Origin: Ornithodoros turicata | Lineage: Eukaryota > Arthropoda > Arachnida > Ixodida > Argasidae | Direction of reading: 5' to 3' | Length of the DNA stretch: 64,000 nucleotides | Assembly (NCBI RefSeq): GCF_037126465.1 | Contig: NC_088204.1 | Location: forward strand, 67,517,807-67,581,806 | Shown: positions 43,732 through 55,100 of the stretch, in pieces | Layout of the letters: every line of letters starts with the position of its first letter | How positions within the stretch are numbered: position 1 is the stretch's first letter | Translations under genes and position numbers: made by a program | Notes under the pieces: model-generated | Database searches by the model: none | What the model was told of the DNA's origin: nothing | The model's input: only the letters and a program-made list of their open reading frames with translations

Positions 43732-45963
43732 CTACACATATTGACAAAGCTCTTCAGAGGACTTTGGTTCGTCAGTGCAACCGAAGCCCTGCCTAAATCC
43801 CCTAGTTTTCATTGCCATATTGCAGGCTTCCTTCCCAGTTTCCTGGAAGGAACAATACGGCAAACAGGCCGACAGATAAAACACCTGGTCACCGGAATAT
43901 TCTGTCATAGACTCCAACCTCGTTTTCGGAGAGAATATTCCTTGCTGCCGCAACGCGAGCCTATAGGCCGCGTATGCCGTCCTGTAAGCCAGTGACCATC
44001 TCATGCTCTCTTCGACCGCACGCCCTCTGCAGTTTCCGGCCGTTGGCTCTCCCTTCCACCACTCTTTGATCGCCCCGTTCGCGCCTATTTTTCTGCCTGT
44101 GTAGTCAACAGACTTGCCGAGGAACAGAGCGTAAAGTGTTCCCAGATAGCCGAAGTTGGCAGCGATGGTGCCTTTGGGGAAGTACAGCGGAGGTCTCAAA
44201 ACGCCCATGGATACCTGTATGGTATTCAAGTAATACAGATAGAATACCGCTCCCATTGGATGAAGCATGGTCTTCTTGTAGGTATCAAAGAAATGCGGGC
44301 TATTTAGGAAGCTCCGGACATCGTTGCGCGATCTAACCCAATTCTCGATGAACGTTGCATTCATGGGACCAAAAGTACGGTAGAAATAATTCAAGCCGGC
44401 GTCGGCAAAGAGCTGCAGTGAAGGCCATAGAATGCGAGTGGCATTGAGGACCTTATGGATTGCAGTCTTCTTCGTAGAGTTATCGATCAAGGTGGAGTTC
44501 TGAATGATCTGTGTCATGCTTATGGTCACGCCGTCGAGGATGGCGTCCACTTTCAGCGTCTCAGGAATAGTGAATTGCTCTTTGATGTGTGGTGCCCATA
44601 GGACGATGCCGAAGGACTTCTCAGTTTCCTGTAGACACAAGTATGGAAGTGTAGTGTTCATGTTGCGCACAGTGCCGAATTTCAGCGCGTCCAAATCTGT
44701 CGTGGCCATCCACGCGTACTCTTGAACAAACGTCCAGCCAAGAACGTTCAGAAGTTCGCTGTTGTTGAGCAATGCTGTTAAGGATGACAATTCCTTGAGA
44801 AACGGCAAATTAGGCAGCCAGATAGGTGTGTCGCCAGTGACGTTGAAGTATAACTGTAAATTCTTTTTTAGGAGAGGTAACCACGCAAGATGGCTTTTGG
44901 TGATATCCTGAAGGTTATGCGCCCGAAGCAACGTCTCCGCTGCAGGATAGATTTTCGACTTCGTCACAATCTCCTTAGTTCGATCTTCACTGCGGCGAAG
45001 CTGGACGATATTCCCAGGGCCGAGATATCCAGGGTAACCCAAGATTTCTGTGCACCGCTGGACACGCCTCTTGTACCTCTCCGTGGCATCCGTACCATTA
45101 TCCGATTTCTTCCAAGCGTGAACCTCTTGGCCATACCATAACATGACGACAAAGTCGTTCGGGCTATCACGCCTGGACACCTCAATGCTGAACCACAGCG
45201 ACACGGCCCAGTTGACGGCCAAGTCCAAATGGACGTCTAGAGCATTGTCTCCTGGCTGAGGCTTACGCGGCCAACGGAGTTTCCGGTCCCGCATGAATGC
45301 GGTAAATGCTGTCACGTTGTTCTTACGACTCGTGCATGAAGTGAAGAAACGTACAGCCCTCGCGACAGCTTCGATGTTTGTGGTTCGAGCTCCATCGCTC
45401 ATGAACTGCATTAGGGTAGAAGACAGGAACGTCCTGTAGTCTCGTAGGTCTGGATACGTGAAGTCTTTAAACCAGGAAGAGCAGGTGAAGGAATAAAAGT
45501 TGACGCAAGGGTCCCTGGTCTTGTTGATGGACTTCTGGAGGTGGGAGGCCAAGCGAAGACAGTCGGCGGTGTCGCATACAGTTTCACTCACGCTAGGCGC
45601 CATATGAATCATTTCGAATGCGAGGATAATTCCGACGCAGATAAACACAAGGACAACGCCTACAATAGCGCCAAGGAATTGTCTGCTGAAGCGACGCTGG
45701 TTGATTTGGCTCTCTTCTAAAATAGTTGCAAGTGCCTGCTGATCTATGCTTCTCAGAGGCGACTCGGAGTTGTTCCCTGATCTCGCCTGCAATACTCTAG
45801 AATGTGAGCCAGACCTGACGGCCATGCGGTATGAAATCGGAGAGCAGCTCCGAGATGCAACGTTCGTAATGGAACAATAACCTTCTTCTTCTTCTTCCAC
45901 CACTAGGTACAGTGGCCAGCTGGACCTTCTGCGCTGTGGTGTTGACGTAGCTCTCTTCCTCAA
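43732..45963 (-). CDS. catalytically dead M13 (neprilysin-like) type II membrane protein 2
   Basis: 743 residues in one exon, full length for M13. It has a long basic and acidic cytoplasmic tail (1-95, including RKR at 2-4 and EEEEE at 23-27), a membrane anchor at about 96-118, and then the ectodomain with DPCVNFYSFTC (151-161) and the C-terminal EYSGDQVFYLSACLPYC and CQYV. The sequence after NFGYLGTLYA is LFLGK (613-617) where active enzymes have HExxH, and no GENIAD-like motif follows, so zinc binding and catalysis are not possible by the known mechanism. It is clearly a paralogue of 39805-41844, to which it lies upstream on the same strand; its cytoplasmic tail is about 60 residues longer. 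Function is unknown; ligand or matrix binding at the cell surface is inferred. Intactness over 744 codons argues for use. Confidence 0.9.
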   Translation of the reverse strand: MRKRATSTPQRRRSSWPLYLVVEEEEEGYCSITNVASRSCSPISYRMAVRSGSHSRVLQARSGNNSESPLRSIDQQALATILEESQINQRRFSRQFLGAIVGVVLVFICVGIILAFEMIHMAPSVSETVCDTADCLRLASHLQKSINKTRDPCVNFYSFTCSSWFKDFTYPDLRDYRTFLSSTLMQFMSDGARTTNIEAVARAVRFFTSCTSRKNNVTAFTAFMRDRKLRWPRKPQPGDNALDVHLDLAVNWAVSLWFSIEVSRRDSPNDFVVMLWYGQEVHAWKKSDNGTDATERYKRRVQRCTEILGYPGYLGPGNIVQLRRSEDRTKEIVTKSKIYPAAETLLRAHNLQDITKSHLAWLPLLKKNLQLYFNVTGDTPIWLPNLPFLKELSSLTALLNNSELLNVLGWTFVQEYAWMATTDLDALKFGTVRNMNTTLPYLCLQETEKSFGIVLWAPHIKEQFTIPETLKVDAILDGVTISMTQIIQNSTLIDNSTKKTAIHKVLNATRILWPSLQLFADAGLNYFYRTFGPMNATFIENWVRSRNDVRSFLNSPHFFDTYKKTMLHPMGAVFYLYYLNTIQVSMGVLRPPLYFPKGTIAANFGYLGTLYALFLGKSVDYTGRKIGANGAIKEWWKGEPTAGNCRGRAVEESMRWSLAYRTAYAAYRLALRQQGIFSPKTRLESMTEYSGDQVFYLSACLPYCSFQETGKEACNMAMKTRGFRQGFGCTDEPKSSEELCQYV

Positions 45964-46748
45964 CTTCGTTATTAAATGTCAAACGATTTTAAAAAGATGC
46001 GCGGGCCACCAAGCGCGCGGCGCAAAGCAGCATGGGAACTTTGAGCGACACTGCTTTGTCGTCTGCTTCGGTTATGGTTTAACCCGGCTGACGCTGCTGC
46101 TGCGCACACCGGGAATGTTGTTGTTCTTCTTCTACCTCCGCCTCTGGCCGTCTCGTAATACTGTAAGACGCTTTAAGTTCCCATGGTCCCTTGCGCCTTG
46201 CTTTGCCACAGGTGCCGCTTTATTTTTGAAGCGTGAAGCGGGACAGTACAGTACCACGCTTGTCCCATCCTACAGTTGGCAATACAAAGCGGGTAAGCCT
46301 ACGCTTGTCCCATCCTACAGTTGGCAATACAAGGTCTATTCGTTCCTGGTCATTTTTTTTTATTCTTTCTTTTGCGTGGCATGAACCAAAGGTGATGTCG
46401 CTGGCAATTCCTGATTGCTGTTAACTATTTGTCTACCTTATTCGATTCAGGCTTTCTTTGCAGTGTCCTCCGACGGGATTGCATTTGTCCGCCAGGTGTC
46501 GTACCTTGTGCTCACCCCTCAATCTCGAATATCGCTGGTGTAGTATCATTGTCTCTTAGAATCGAGACACAGGCAGATACCTGTAGACACGCATAGCTCA
46601 CAATACCGGGGTAGATGCTCCGGAGTTCACCCCTTCGCGACGGTTTCGCGGTACTTTTCAACTATTCCTCATTACGCGTCGCGCGAATGAAAGAGGATTC
46701 GGCGTGCAATGCATGCGTAGACGAATCACGATAGACATGGTGGTCATA
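45964..46748. other. upstream region of the second M13-like gene
   Basis: No convincing TATA box. A direct duplication of ACGCTTGTCCCATCCTACAG plus TTGGCAATACAA lies at 46256-46287 and 46300-46332. Confidence 0.4.
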
Positions 46749-47374
46749 GGCTCCGTTCCAGAACTTACTGAGGTCGACCCGAATGTAGGGAGTACCTACC
46801 CTCCGTGTTCCAAACCTACTGGGGGTAGCTCTCTCAGACGGGGGTAGCTAAGAGTAGCGACGTCAGAGCTGTCGTCTGCATATAAATCTACGGTCGTCTG
46901 CTTTTGCTGCTGCTGGTCTCGGCCGCATCATAGGGGACGCAGGAAACTTCCAGTGCGGTTTGTCTTCTTCAGATCAGCATACGCGGAACCATGCATACAA
47001 CACACATCAGCCCGTTGCATGTGAAGGTTAAAAGCTCCTTCTGTGCGTTTTAGAGCTAGCTGCGGACGAGAACAACGCCACCCTTTCTCGGAATGTGCGA
47101 TAAATACCTCTAATTCATTGCGTGAATACTTTACGAACACACGCAGATAACCACATACCGAAGTCAAAACCGTCAAACCAACTCGAAGCAGCGGCCAGCG
47201 GTTCTGATGTCCCGGGGCACAAATGTTACTGTCGTCTGCTGTCGCCATGTTGAGAATCGTACTGGCGCCCGTTCCACAACCTACCAGAGGGTTTCTCTAC
47301 TTCTCATGGTCACATGGTACAACTCTGCCACGTGATCAACTCCTACTCGAGCGAGAGTTAGTTCCGGAACGCAC
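46749..47374. mobile_element. candidate TIR element
   Basis: GTTCCAGAACTTACT at 46754-46768 is mirrored by GTTCCGGAACTAACT reversed at 47357-47371. Related GTTCC(A)xAACCTACT words recur inside at about 46809 and 47271, and GTCGTCTGC occurs at about 46870, 46892 and 47230. No target duplication could be fixed. Confidence 0.35.
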
Positions 47375-48351
47375 AACTCCATCTGTGTACACACAAGGAT
47401 GTGAGGGGTGGGATATGTTTATTGAGAAAAAAAGAAATGAAAGGTCAGGAAAATAAAAGAAAGAGGGAGCTAGTATTCAGGCACCCTAGTCAAGTAACGC
47501 TTCTAGCGCCCTCTGTAGAAACCTTTTAACCATGAGAAGAATACGCTCTGTCGGAAACATCAGCTGCTCCGAACCAGAGGCTTCTGGTTCAATCTCTGTT
47601 CACCGGCTCCCTGGATTTTCTGTTTTTAACCAGGTTCGCCCGCAGACGATTAACTTACATCCCGCTCCGGTAGGCAGTGCTCGTGGCCAAGATCCTACTC
47701 TCATGTCTAAAATAGTAGGTTCTACCTGAGATTGACTGTTCTGTGGCCGTACCCCAAAATGTGAAATGGTCATTCACGAAGAAGAGGAAGAATACATGCG
47801 TGTATATTGCGAGAGGAACACGACTACCCCTTTTCCGGCAGCATTTTCCGCGTTTCCAAATGGCGCCGCCGCTGACTTCTCGGAATTGATTCGCCAAAGT
47901 GGCCTTACTCTGCCCGAGAGAATTTGGTCGGCGGACGCCCAGTGGCCGTTCCGCTGATGTACGATCTACCATCTTGCGCTAAGCCATACTGGAGCATGCA
48001 TGTTTAATTCACTTTATTTCGACGGAGACACGGAGCAAGTAGCAGGATGCGCCACGCGCTGCCAGTGTTACTTTCCGTCTGCGTATACTTATAGGCCCGG
48101 TTAAAAGGGTTGAAACATACTGATGCAGAAAGGCGCAACAGGAACATCTGCAGGGCCTCTAATAATAATTAACCGTAATTGGTATAAGTTGTGAGCCTCA
48201 ATGGTTAATTTGACTGGATATTTAATATGAAGACGATCAGAAGAAGAGAAAAGAAAGGCACAAGAGCATCTTTCGTCATGAAGTGTCAGTAACTGCCATA
48301 TTTTAAACATTCCTCACTAACAGAGGAAGTTGACAAGGCGGGGTGATCATA
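47375..48351. other. no gene recognised
   Basis: Short frames only. Confidence 0.45.
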
Positions 48352-48869
48352 TAGAGCACTGTATGGGCAGCCTTCAAAGGTCCGAGCCCGTCCTTCGTTG
48401 GATTTACCCGCCCGGGCCCGGTACGATGACTCCAGACCCGCATAATTTCTACGTTTCCAGCTCGAGCCCAAGAAATTTCTAGGTTACCCGGCCCCACCCC
48501 GCCCCGCCCAGCCCAGCCCAGCCCAGTGAAGTGGGCTGTAAAAGTGGACATGGCTAGCAAAAAAGAAGGGAAACACAGGTTGGAGCACGAGCTAAGAGCT
48601 GTGGGGCCCGACATTGGTCATCGTCATCATGGCGCGCCCTGCGGCTCCCTGTGGCCTTCCTCGCTGAGATGTGCACTGACATCCAGCAGAGAAAACCGCA
48701 CAGAAAGCCACAGGCCGCGATGACAATGACCAATGTCGGGTGCCACAGAGCGGCAATGTACGGGCCCGGGCCTATAACGTGAAACCCGAGACCGGCCCAG
48801 GCCCGCAAAAAGAAGGCACTACCCGGCCCAGCCAACAGGCCAGGCCGGTGAAGCGCATGCAGTACTCTA
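48352..48869. mobile_element. GC-rich hAT-like element
   Basis: The ends TAGAGCACTGTATG and (reversed) TAGAGTACTGCATG match at 12 of 14 positions. Both ends are filled with CCCGGCCC, GGGCCCGGGCC and GCCCAGCCCAGCC words. The middle has an inverted CGACATTGGTCATCGTCATC / GATGACAATGACCAATGTCG pair (48609-48628 and 48718-48737). The flanking 8-mers do not match clearly. Confidence 0.45.
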
Positions 48870-49654
48870 GGTCATCCACTGCTCTTTCGGAAAACGGATA
48901 AGTAAAAGAAGGTTCTTCCTTATACTTGACAAGAGTAGCACATTGTGATCAGTCCTTTGAACCCCACGTGTTACACAGGCCAATGTGAGTTTCAAAGAAC
49001 GAGGGCAGTAAAACTAAATGCGCCCCTTCCGCTTTCCAGTAATGAACCATGCAAGCCTATAATCTTGCAACACCAAGCATATAGGAATACCTTGTGTCAT
49101 GTACAGGGTGTTTTCACACAAAGTGCAGGGTCGTGACAGGTGACGAAATGACGAAGAAATCCGCGTAACCTCATGCGCATGCGCATCGTCCACAGATCCC
49201 GTACGCGTTTAAAGGACACGATTTCGATCAGTCAATCAACGTATGAAGATTTGCTCTTCACACAGCTCCTCACAGAGCTCGAATTCTCAGTCGATGTATT
49301 CTCTCCACGACCACACGAGATCACAATGAACGGCTCACGGTGATGTTTTTTTTTTTTTTTTCGCTCGAGACAGAGCGACGGGAGGGGGTTAAGTGTTGTT
49401 CATGTGTGAAAGTTAACAGCATTATCGGTTACTCACCTGTGACTTTGCGGAACTATTGAAATGTGGTCCAAGCATGGAACGTTATCTTTAGCTTTCCCAG
49501 ACTTGCTCCCGTACAGTTGCGCTAATCCGCTGAACGACGCGAGGCCCAATGCTCTCATGAGATGACACTGACGCTAGGTCGTACCCAGGATTTTTCTGAG
49601 GCCTCGACATGTCTACATGCAGCGATTCATATACATAACAAAAAGATCACTTTT
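48870..49654. other. no gene; possible mariner end
   Basis: TACAGGGTGTTTTCACACAA at about 49103 looks like a single Tc1/mariner-type end without a partner. A T run is at 49346-49361. Confidence 0.4.
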
Positions 49655-49925
49655 AGCGCCACGAATCAACTGTAGTTCTGAGCGGCGTACATTCGTGGAC
49701 AGATGGAGAGAGGGAAGCGGGAAGGTATAGGAACAGGTGTGTGTGTGGGGGGGGGGTTAGTATGCATCCTGGGCCGGCTTCAGGGTGAACTGTGCCGACA
49801 TTCGTTTGGAAAGTCCGTCGGAATACCCAGACATCGCAGCCGGTGCCTGGATTCGAACCCGCGTCACCTTCACGTCTCGGCGTGGAAGGTGATCATCTCA
49901 ACCGTGATTGGCTACTGCCGTTGAA
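49655..49925 (-). repeat. tRNA-derived SINE, subfamily A, copy 4
   Basis: On the minus strand the head has a reversed B box (GGATTCGAACCCGCG, 49851-49865) and GAGATGATCACCTTCC, followed by the common body and a tail with CTGTCCACGAATGTACGCCG. A GT/G-run expansion lies at 49738-49756. Confidence 0.75.
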
Positions 49926-51233
49926 GACACGATCCTGATTGGCTGCCGCTTAGTAGTTACGTCACGTCGACGAGTGAGTAGGCTTTTTCTATCTAGGTGG
50001 TGTTGGCACTGCTTACCCTTGCGGCTCAACCACAACCGCGACCATCTCTTACACACACCATATACCACAATGATGACCATATGACCACAACATATTCCGT
50101 AGCAGACGACAGGAAAAGGCGCGAGCGGTGTGTCGTCTGCGAAGCATCTAGGTGACGTTGGGACTACGTCACGTCCAATATTCCGGTATCGTGCGAATGC
50201 AACACCCGATGACGACAGTTAAATTGACGACGGATGAGGGTAATGCAAGGGGAAAAAATATTACAACAACTTACTGCGCATATCGCCATAAGAATTCAAG
50301 AGCTCTCCGCTACACAGAGAAACGTAGAAGAATTAGTTGGGAAAATACTGTCATGGACGCCTGATGCCCTCCCCACTACTGGTGAATGCAACGCACTCTC
50401 AAAGCACCAAAAAGTTATCTTTGACTTTGACTTCCTTTGTTCGGTACCGTGCGTCCCGCTAACCAATTATGAACCAGCGACGCGAGACACTTCCAGACTC
50501 CTTCGTCCATTCATTTAAACTCGGCCGTACTTGCGCCGCTAGCGCCGCTTTAAGACTTAGAGGCCAATCTTGGCATTAATCCACCCCTTCCGCACAAAGC
50601 CGGCATTCTTTGCTTACAACGCTTTCTCTTCATCCGTCTTCGGCAGGCCAAGTCGGCCGAGCGAAGGAAAACTTCCTTTCGCGAAAAGAAAACATCTCGT
50701 AAGCACAAAAAGAACCGGGGAAGAACAGCGACAAGCGCGCCACCCTGTGCCCGCATCCGCAGCCACATTGCGAATGCGTCGTGGAGCAGAAAATATGTAC
50801 TCCACTCGGCATTGATCTTCTTCAGCGTGAAGAATGACGCCTCTTCTCCGGACATGGATCACGCACGGGCTCAACTATGTAACTGCTTTGTGGAACACTG
50901 TCATCTTTTGGCCGCTTTATGTCACACAGCCTCTCATGTCATGCGGGAGAATGCCCGCAGACTGCTGGTGAGGCTCTCTGTTCTTTCTTTTTTTTTTTTG
51001 GCAGCGTACACTTATTTATTTATAATAACCGCGTGAGATTGTTGCGCAACACTATGAAATAGAACAAGGAAAACTCAGATTGTTATGTTTGCAACGGAAG
51101 CTTGGAAGTCATCGTTGAGTTGTATCGCAAACTGTAGGATGCAACAAGCGCAATACTTGCCCACATCACATTTCAAAAAATAGTGCTATCCTTGCCCAAA
51201 GAACGACGAAGACCAGACACTTACTGTCAGGGG

Positions 51234-51260
51234 CGTCGGAAGTCCCTCACGGCGAGGGGG
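51234..51260 (+). other. isolated hAT-like terminus
   Basis: CAGGGGCGTCGGAAGTCCCT resembles the ends at 38388 and, reversed, near 5690. No partner end was found. Confidence 0.25.
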
Positions 51261-51265
51261 AGCCT

Positions 51266-51306
51266 TAATCTAACCTAACCCTACCCAACCTAACCTAACC
51301 TAACCT
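51266..51306 (+). repeat. interstitial TTAGG-type telomere-like tract
   Basis: About eight imperfect CCTAA units on the plus strand, i.e. TTAGG on the minus strand, the common arthropod telomere motif. It is too short to be a telomere. Confidence 0.7.
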
Positions 51307-52942
51307 AGAGAAGTCATTGATGTTCTCATTAGGAACGACTCGTCCATACAATCCGATGTCTACGATGTCCGATCAAATCTCTTTTCACCGGTTCCGATGA
51401 AGAGCAAGTGCTCGAAACGTTAACCGATACTCTTAACTTCTTTCCTCCCCCTTTTTTTGCCCCCAAACTGTCCTCCCACACCTTGGTACTTTAGTCCTTT
51501 CGTTGTGTTCCTCTACTTTTCGAACGGGTGTTCGTTCTCAGTCTGCGCGGTAACGGAGCTGAAAGCAAGTCTGTCTCGGACGACAGGTATACATGCAAAA
51601 TTGGGTGTTACGTGTTCATCCTGCGGGTTCACATATACAGGGGTGACTTGTGTCAGACCTCTTGTGAAGGACGGCAGAAGGAAGACGTAAATTGCTGTTT
51701 CGTTAACGCATGAATGACGCACTCCGCAAACGGTGAAACCCGTTCCTTTTATAATGGTGTCAAGGTAACGTAGTCTTTCATTTCGGGAGGAGAAATTTTC
51801 GGACTTCGGTGCCCTTTCAAGTGTAGCAGAAGTAAGAACTGAATACTTCCGCCTTCTCCTCCTTTCCCACACGAAGAAATTTCGTCGACATTTATTTATT
51901 TACCTATTTCAAGCAATTAACTCATCTCTATACGTATACTTACTTCATATAACGTTCGCATAATTCACTGCGGTTTACACGCGCAGAACTTGTACGACGC
52001 TGGCGGACATCTGAATGATAATCAACTCTGTCCATCAATCCATTTCTCACGTGGCACCTCAATGACAGAAATTCTTATATATGTCTCCGATGCCACACTT
52101 ATCAGTGAGGAGAATAACGTCTACATTTATTCTTCCTCTTTGAAGCCAAAAATAGCTCGATATTAGGACGGCGCCGGCCCAAAGAAACGTCGATGTCTCC
52201 GAGGAGCGAGCCATGAATAAAGGAACCACACAAGCAGCATTCGATCTAGGGTTCCGATAACGCAAAGGCGACGACGAAATGGGAATCCAATGATCTTTGG
52301 GCGTGTAAGTGGCGATAGGGGGGAGCTTCCTTCGCTGACGTCGCGCTAAGAGGGTGCTTAGCGCTAAGGAGAGGCCGTGAACGTATGGCGTCGTTTGTAG
52401 GGAAGAAAAAAAAACGTTATGAGGTTTACTATTCCTTATGGGGGTGGACAGTCGTGCAATGTGCACTTTGCGGTCTAGGAAAGACGGATTCGCGGACGTT
52501 TCGCTCTCCCTGTAGCTATGGTTGACGCTTCCATTCCCACTGTGGCTGATCTGTTGGTACGAAGAGGAGTTGGGAATCTGAATTATGGGACGTGACAAGA
52601 ACTGTGTATTCACAGGAGCGACATCCTCACGGAAGATTCTAGTGGAAGAAAAGGCGAAAACACTGCTCACAGAGACGGAGTTCCGTCCCGTGTTATTTTG
52701 AGCATTCACACGGTGCGGAATATCGGGAGTGGCGTACTGCGCACTTGGCAGACGACACTGTCAGCGTCTTTCCTGTCGTCTGCTACAGAATATCTTGTGG
52801 CTGTGTCACAGGATATCCCCACGGTTAGCAGTGTACGTGAACACTGAACGTTGAGCGCTCGCGCTCAGAAAGCTATGACGTTTTTCGCGTCTTCCGCTTC
52901 TGCGAAGAATGTCGTTCGTGTGAATACACGGGAAAGGGAATA

Positions 52943-53045
52943 CAGTCATATATCGCTTATCCGGACACCTCGGAAGTCGACCCCTTTTCGTCCGGATAAA
53001 GAATTTCCGGATTAGCGAATCAAGCAAACTTCCAAGGAAACCCGG
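52943..53045. mobile_element. possible pogo-like MITE fragment
   Basis: After TA comes CAGTCATATATCGCTTATCC; the sequence near 53010-53030 (TCCGGATTAGCGAATC) is its imperfect reverse. The boundaries on the right are unclear. Confidence 0.3.
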
Positions 53046-54954
53046 AAATTTAGGTGACCTGTTTATTGCTCCAGAAGAAAGAAAAACTAGGGAAAGATCG
53101 CACCTGGAATAGCCCCTGATACACGTTACCTCAAAAAGCAATGTAACGTGGGCTGCTGAATATTTGTATTCCTGACATGTGTGACGTAAGTTCGCTCTCG
53201 GCCGTGGTAGCAGCGGTAATGCATATACACTGTGGTGTTGTAGAGCACCAATCCTACCAAAAAGAGTCAAGAAATCAAATTTAAAATTTCTGGAAGACCA
53301 GTTTCGTCCATCATGCAGTCATAGACGAGGAGCTGCGCGAAATGGTTTCGAACTGTGAGGCTATATGACAGGGTAATTCGATTTATAGGAGCTCGCTGAA
53401 AAACGAGAAGTGCGCCAGTCTGCAGAAGCCTATCCGATAAACTTCTATCCAACTTCGTCCAAATGTGAAGACAGTTCTTGTGCATACTCCGGGGTAAAGA
53501 AAAATGTATATATTTATTTGTCTGTTATACGTCCATAAGAAATCAACGTTCTATAAGGCAAACGTGAGGAATAGAGTTACGTTGAATGATACTGCCTCTG
53601 TTGCCCACAGAAAGAAATAACATTACTACGTGGGTCCCAAAGCTCGTTTTGAAAGACGAACTCACTCTTAATCTTATACATTGAGCCATACAACCCTGTT
53701 TATCCTGTTCTCATACTGCAAGAGGCAGAAACGAAGGAAGCCTTACTTTCGGTTCTTATTCTAGAAAATATTCGTCAAACCTCGGAATGACTATTAGCGA
53801 CGTCGTGCATTCGCACGGCTTCACTTATGAGTGGCAACTTTGCGCCATTTGATGGATTATAAACGAATTTCTGTTGCCCTTCTTCATGCGAACCTCATGG
53901 CCCAGAAAAGGTCGACCAGCCCGAACCATAGGGACCACCTGAACTTATTTTTTTGGATGTGGAACTACTCTTCTGCACCTTCTACTTCAATGCATGCACA
54001 TATCTACCACGATAATACCAACAACAAAATAAGCGAACTGAGCAGTGCTGAAAACAAGATAAATAAAAGAGGATCACTTTAGCCTCCATTCCGAGCTCTT
54101 CTTCAGCGTCTCTTCACCAAGCACTTTTAACGCCAAAGCCAGAAGCGCTTGACGCTACCTAAAAATCCGCTTCCCACGTCATAAAAACACATCCATGTCT
54201 GGCAACTACAAAAAAAGAAACAGATAGCGTTCCCAACGGGAAAGGGACTGTCACAAAAGAGAACTAAAAGGGACTTTGAAAACTGACTCTCGTGACACCT
54301 CGTCGAGCCGCGATTGTGCGAGATCCACTGGAGGATTTCCGGCAGAACCTCTCTCTCTGTCTCTCTCGCAAACAAAAGCGAGTTCCCCGGAGAAAAAACT
54401 GTTGAAGCGCGGTCGTAAAGTTTTATTATTAAGTGAGAATTTACTCCGCCCACGCGATTTCGGAACGCCGTCCCAGAGGCACGCGCGTGAGAGCTGTGGG
54501 CATGAAATTGTCAAAGGGCTTAAAGGAGTAGATAACGGCAGCGGATAAATCGTCCTTGTCAAAACGCGCGTGCGCAACAGTTTCTTTTTTGTTTTTCGCG
54601 CGTGGAAACACGACAGAAATAGAAGGAGACGAAGACGATAAGCTGCCAATGTGGACATCCCGTCAACGTTAGACGCAGGCTTACAGGCTTAGACACAGGC
54701 TTTCATTATTTTTTTTTTCTGCTTACCACCAAGCAGCTGTCCTGCAACTTGACTGCCCCAAAGGTCGAAGAATTGGTTGAAGAAGAAAGTTGCGAGAGGC
54801 GTGCACAATGCGGGTCGTTAGTAACTACCACGGTAGCCGGGCGCTCTGTGCGGACAGAACGCACGTGCCTTGCCGCAGCGCGCGCGCGTGTGAAGTTTTG
54901 AATGACATTGACAAGTGTAAAACTAAGCTCGATCGAAAAGAATAATCGTAAAAA
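53046..54954. other. no gene recognised
   Basis: 53205-53230 has a tRNA-like GGTAGCAGCGGTAATGCAT similar to 38707-38731. Otherwise there are only short frames. Confidence 0.4.
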
Positions 54955-55100
54955 AGATCGTTTGAGGATTCCTTTAACATAATTTGCTGCATGGTTATAA
55001 CCGGTATCGTGAAAGCACGCTTTCGACACGACATCGCTTTCACGATACCGGTTATAGCGATGCAATTAACAATTGGTGTTAAAAGAATCCTTAAACGCTC
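54955..55100. repeat. foldback element, about 62-bp arms
   Basis: The arms 54955-55016 and 55036-55100 are imperfect outside but perfect over the inner TATAACCGGTATCGTGAAAG and neighbours, around a 19-nt loop. Outer words TTTGAGGATTC / GAATCCTTAAA also pair. Confidence 0.7.

Larger units (their letters stand above)
50085..52800. mobile_element. 2.7-kb element with palindromic terminal inverted repeats
   Basis: The left end reads CCACAACATATTCCGTAGCA and the reversed right end CCACAAGATATTCTGTAGCA. Similarity runs about 55 bp and includes GCAGACGACAGGAAA and, further in, TGTCGTCTGC. Each end is therefore itself a hairpin (GCAGACGACA against TGTCGTCTGC). No clear target duplication was found. 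The interior holds a CCTAA tract and no recognisable transposase; a 216-codon minus-strand frame at 52709-52059 has no known domain. Confidence 0.6.

Noticed and set aside
52059..52709. 216-codon minus-strand frame inside the 2.7-kb TIR element
   Set aside because: No recognised domain, no promoter or splice context, and length only modestly above chance. A transposase remnant cannot be excluded but is not supported.
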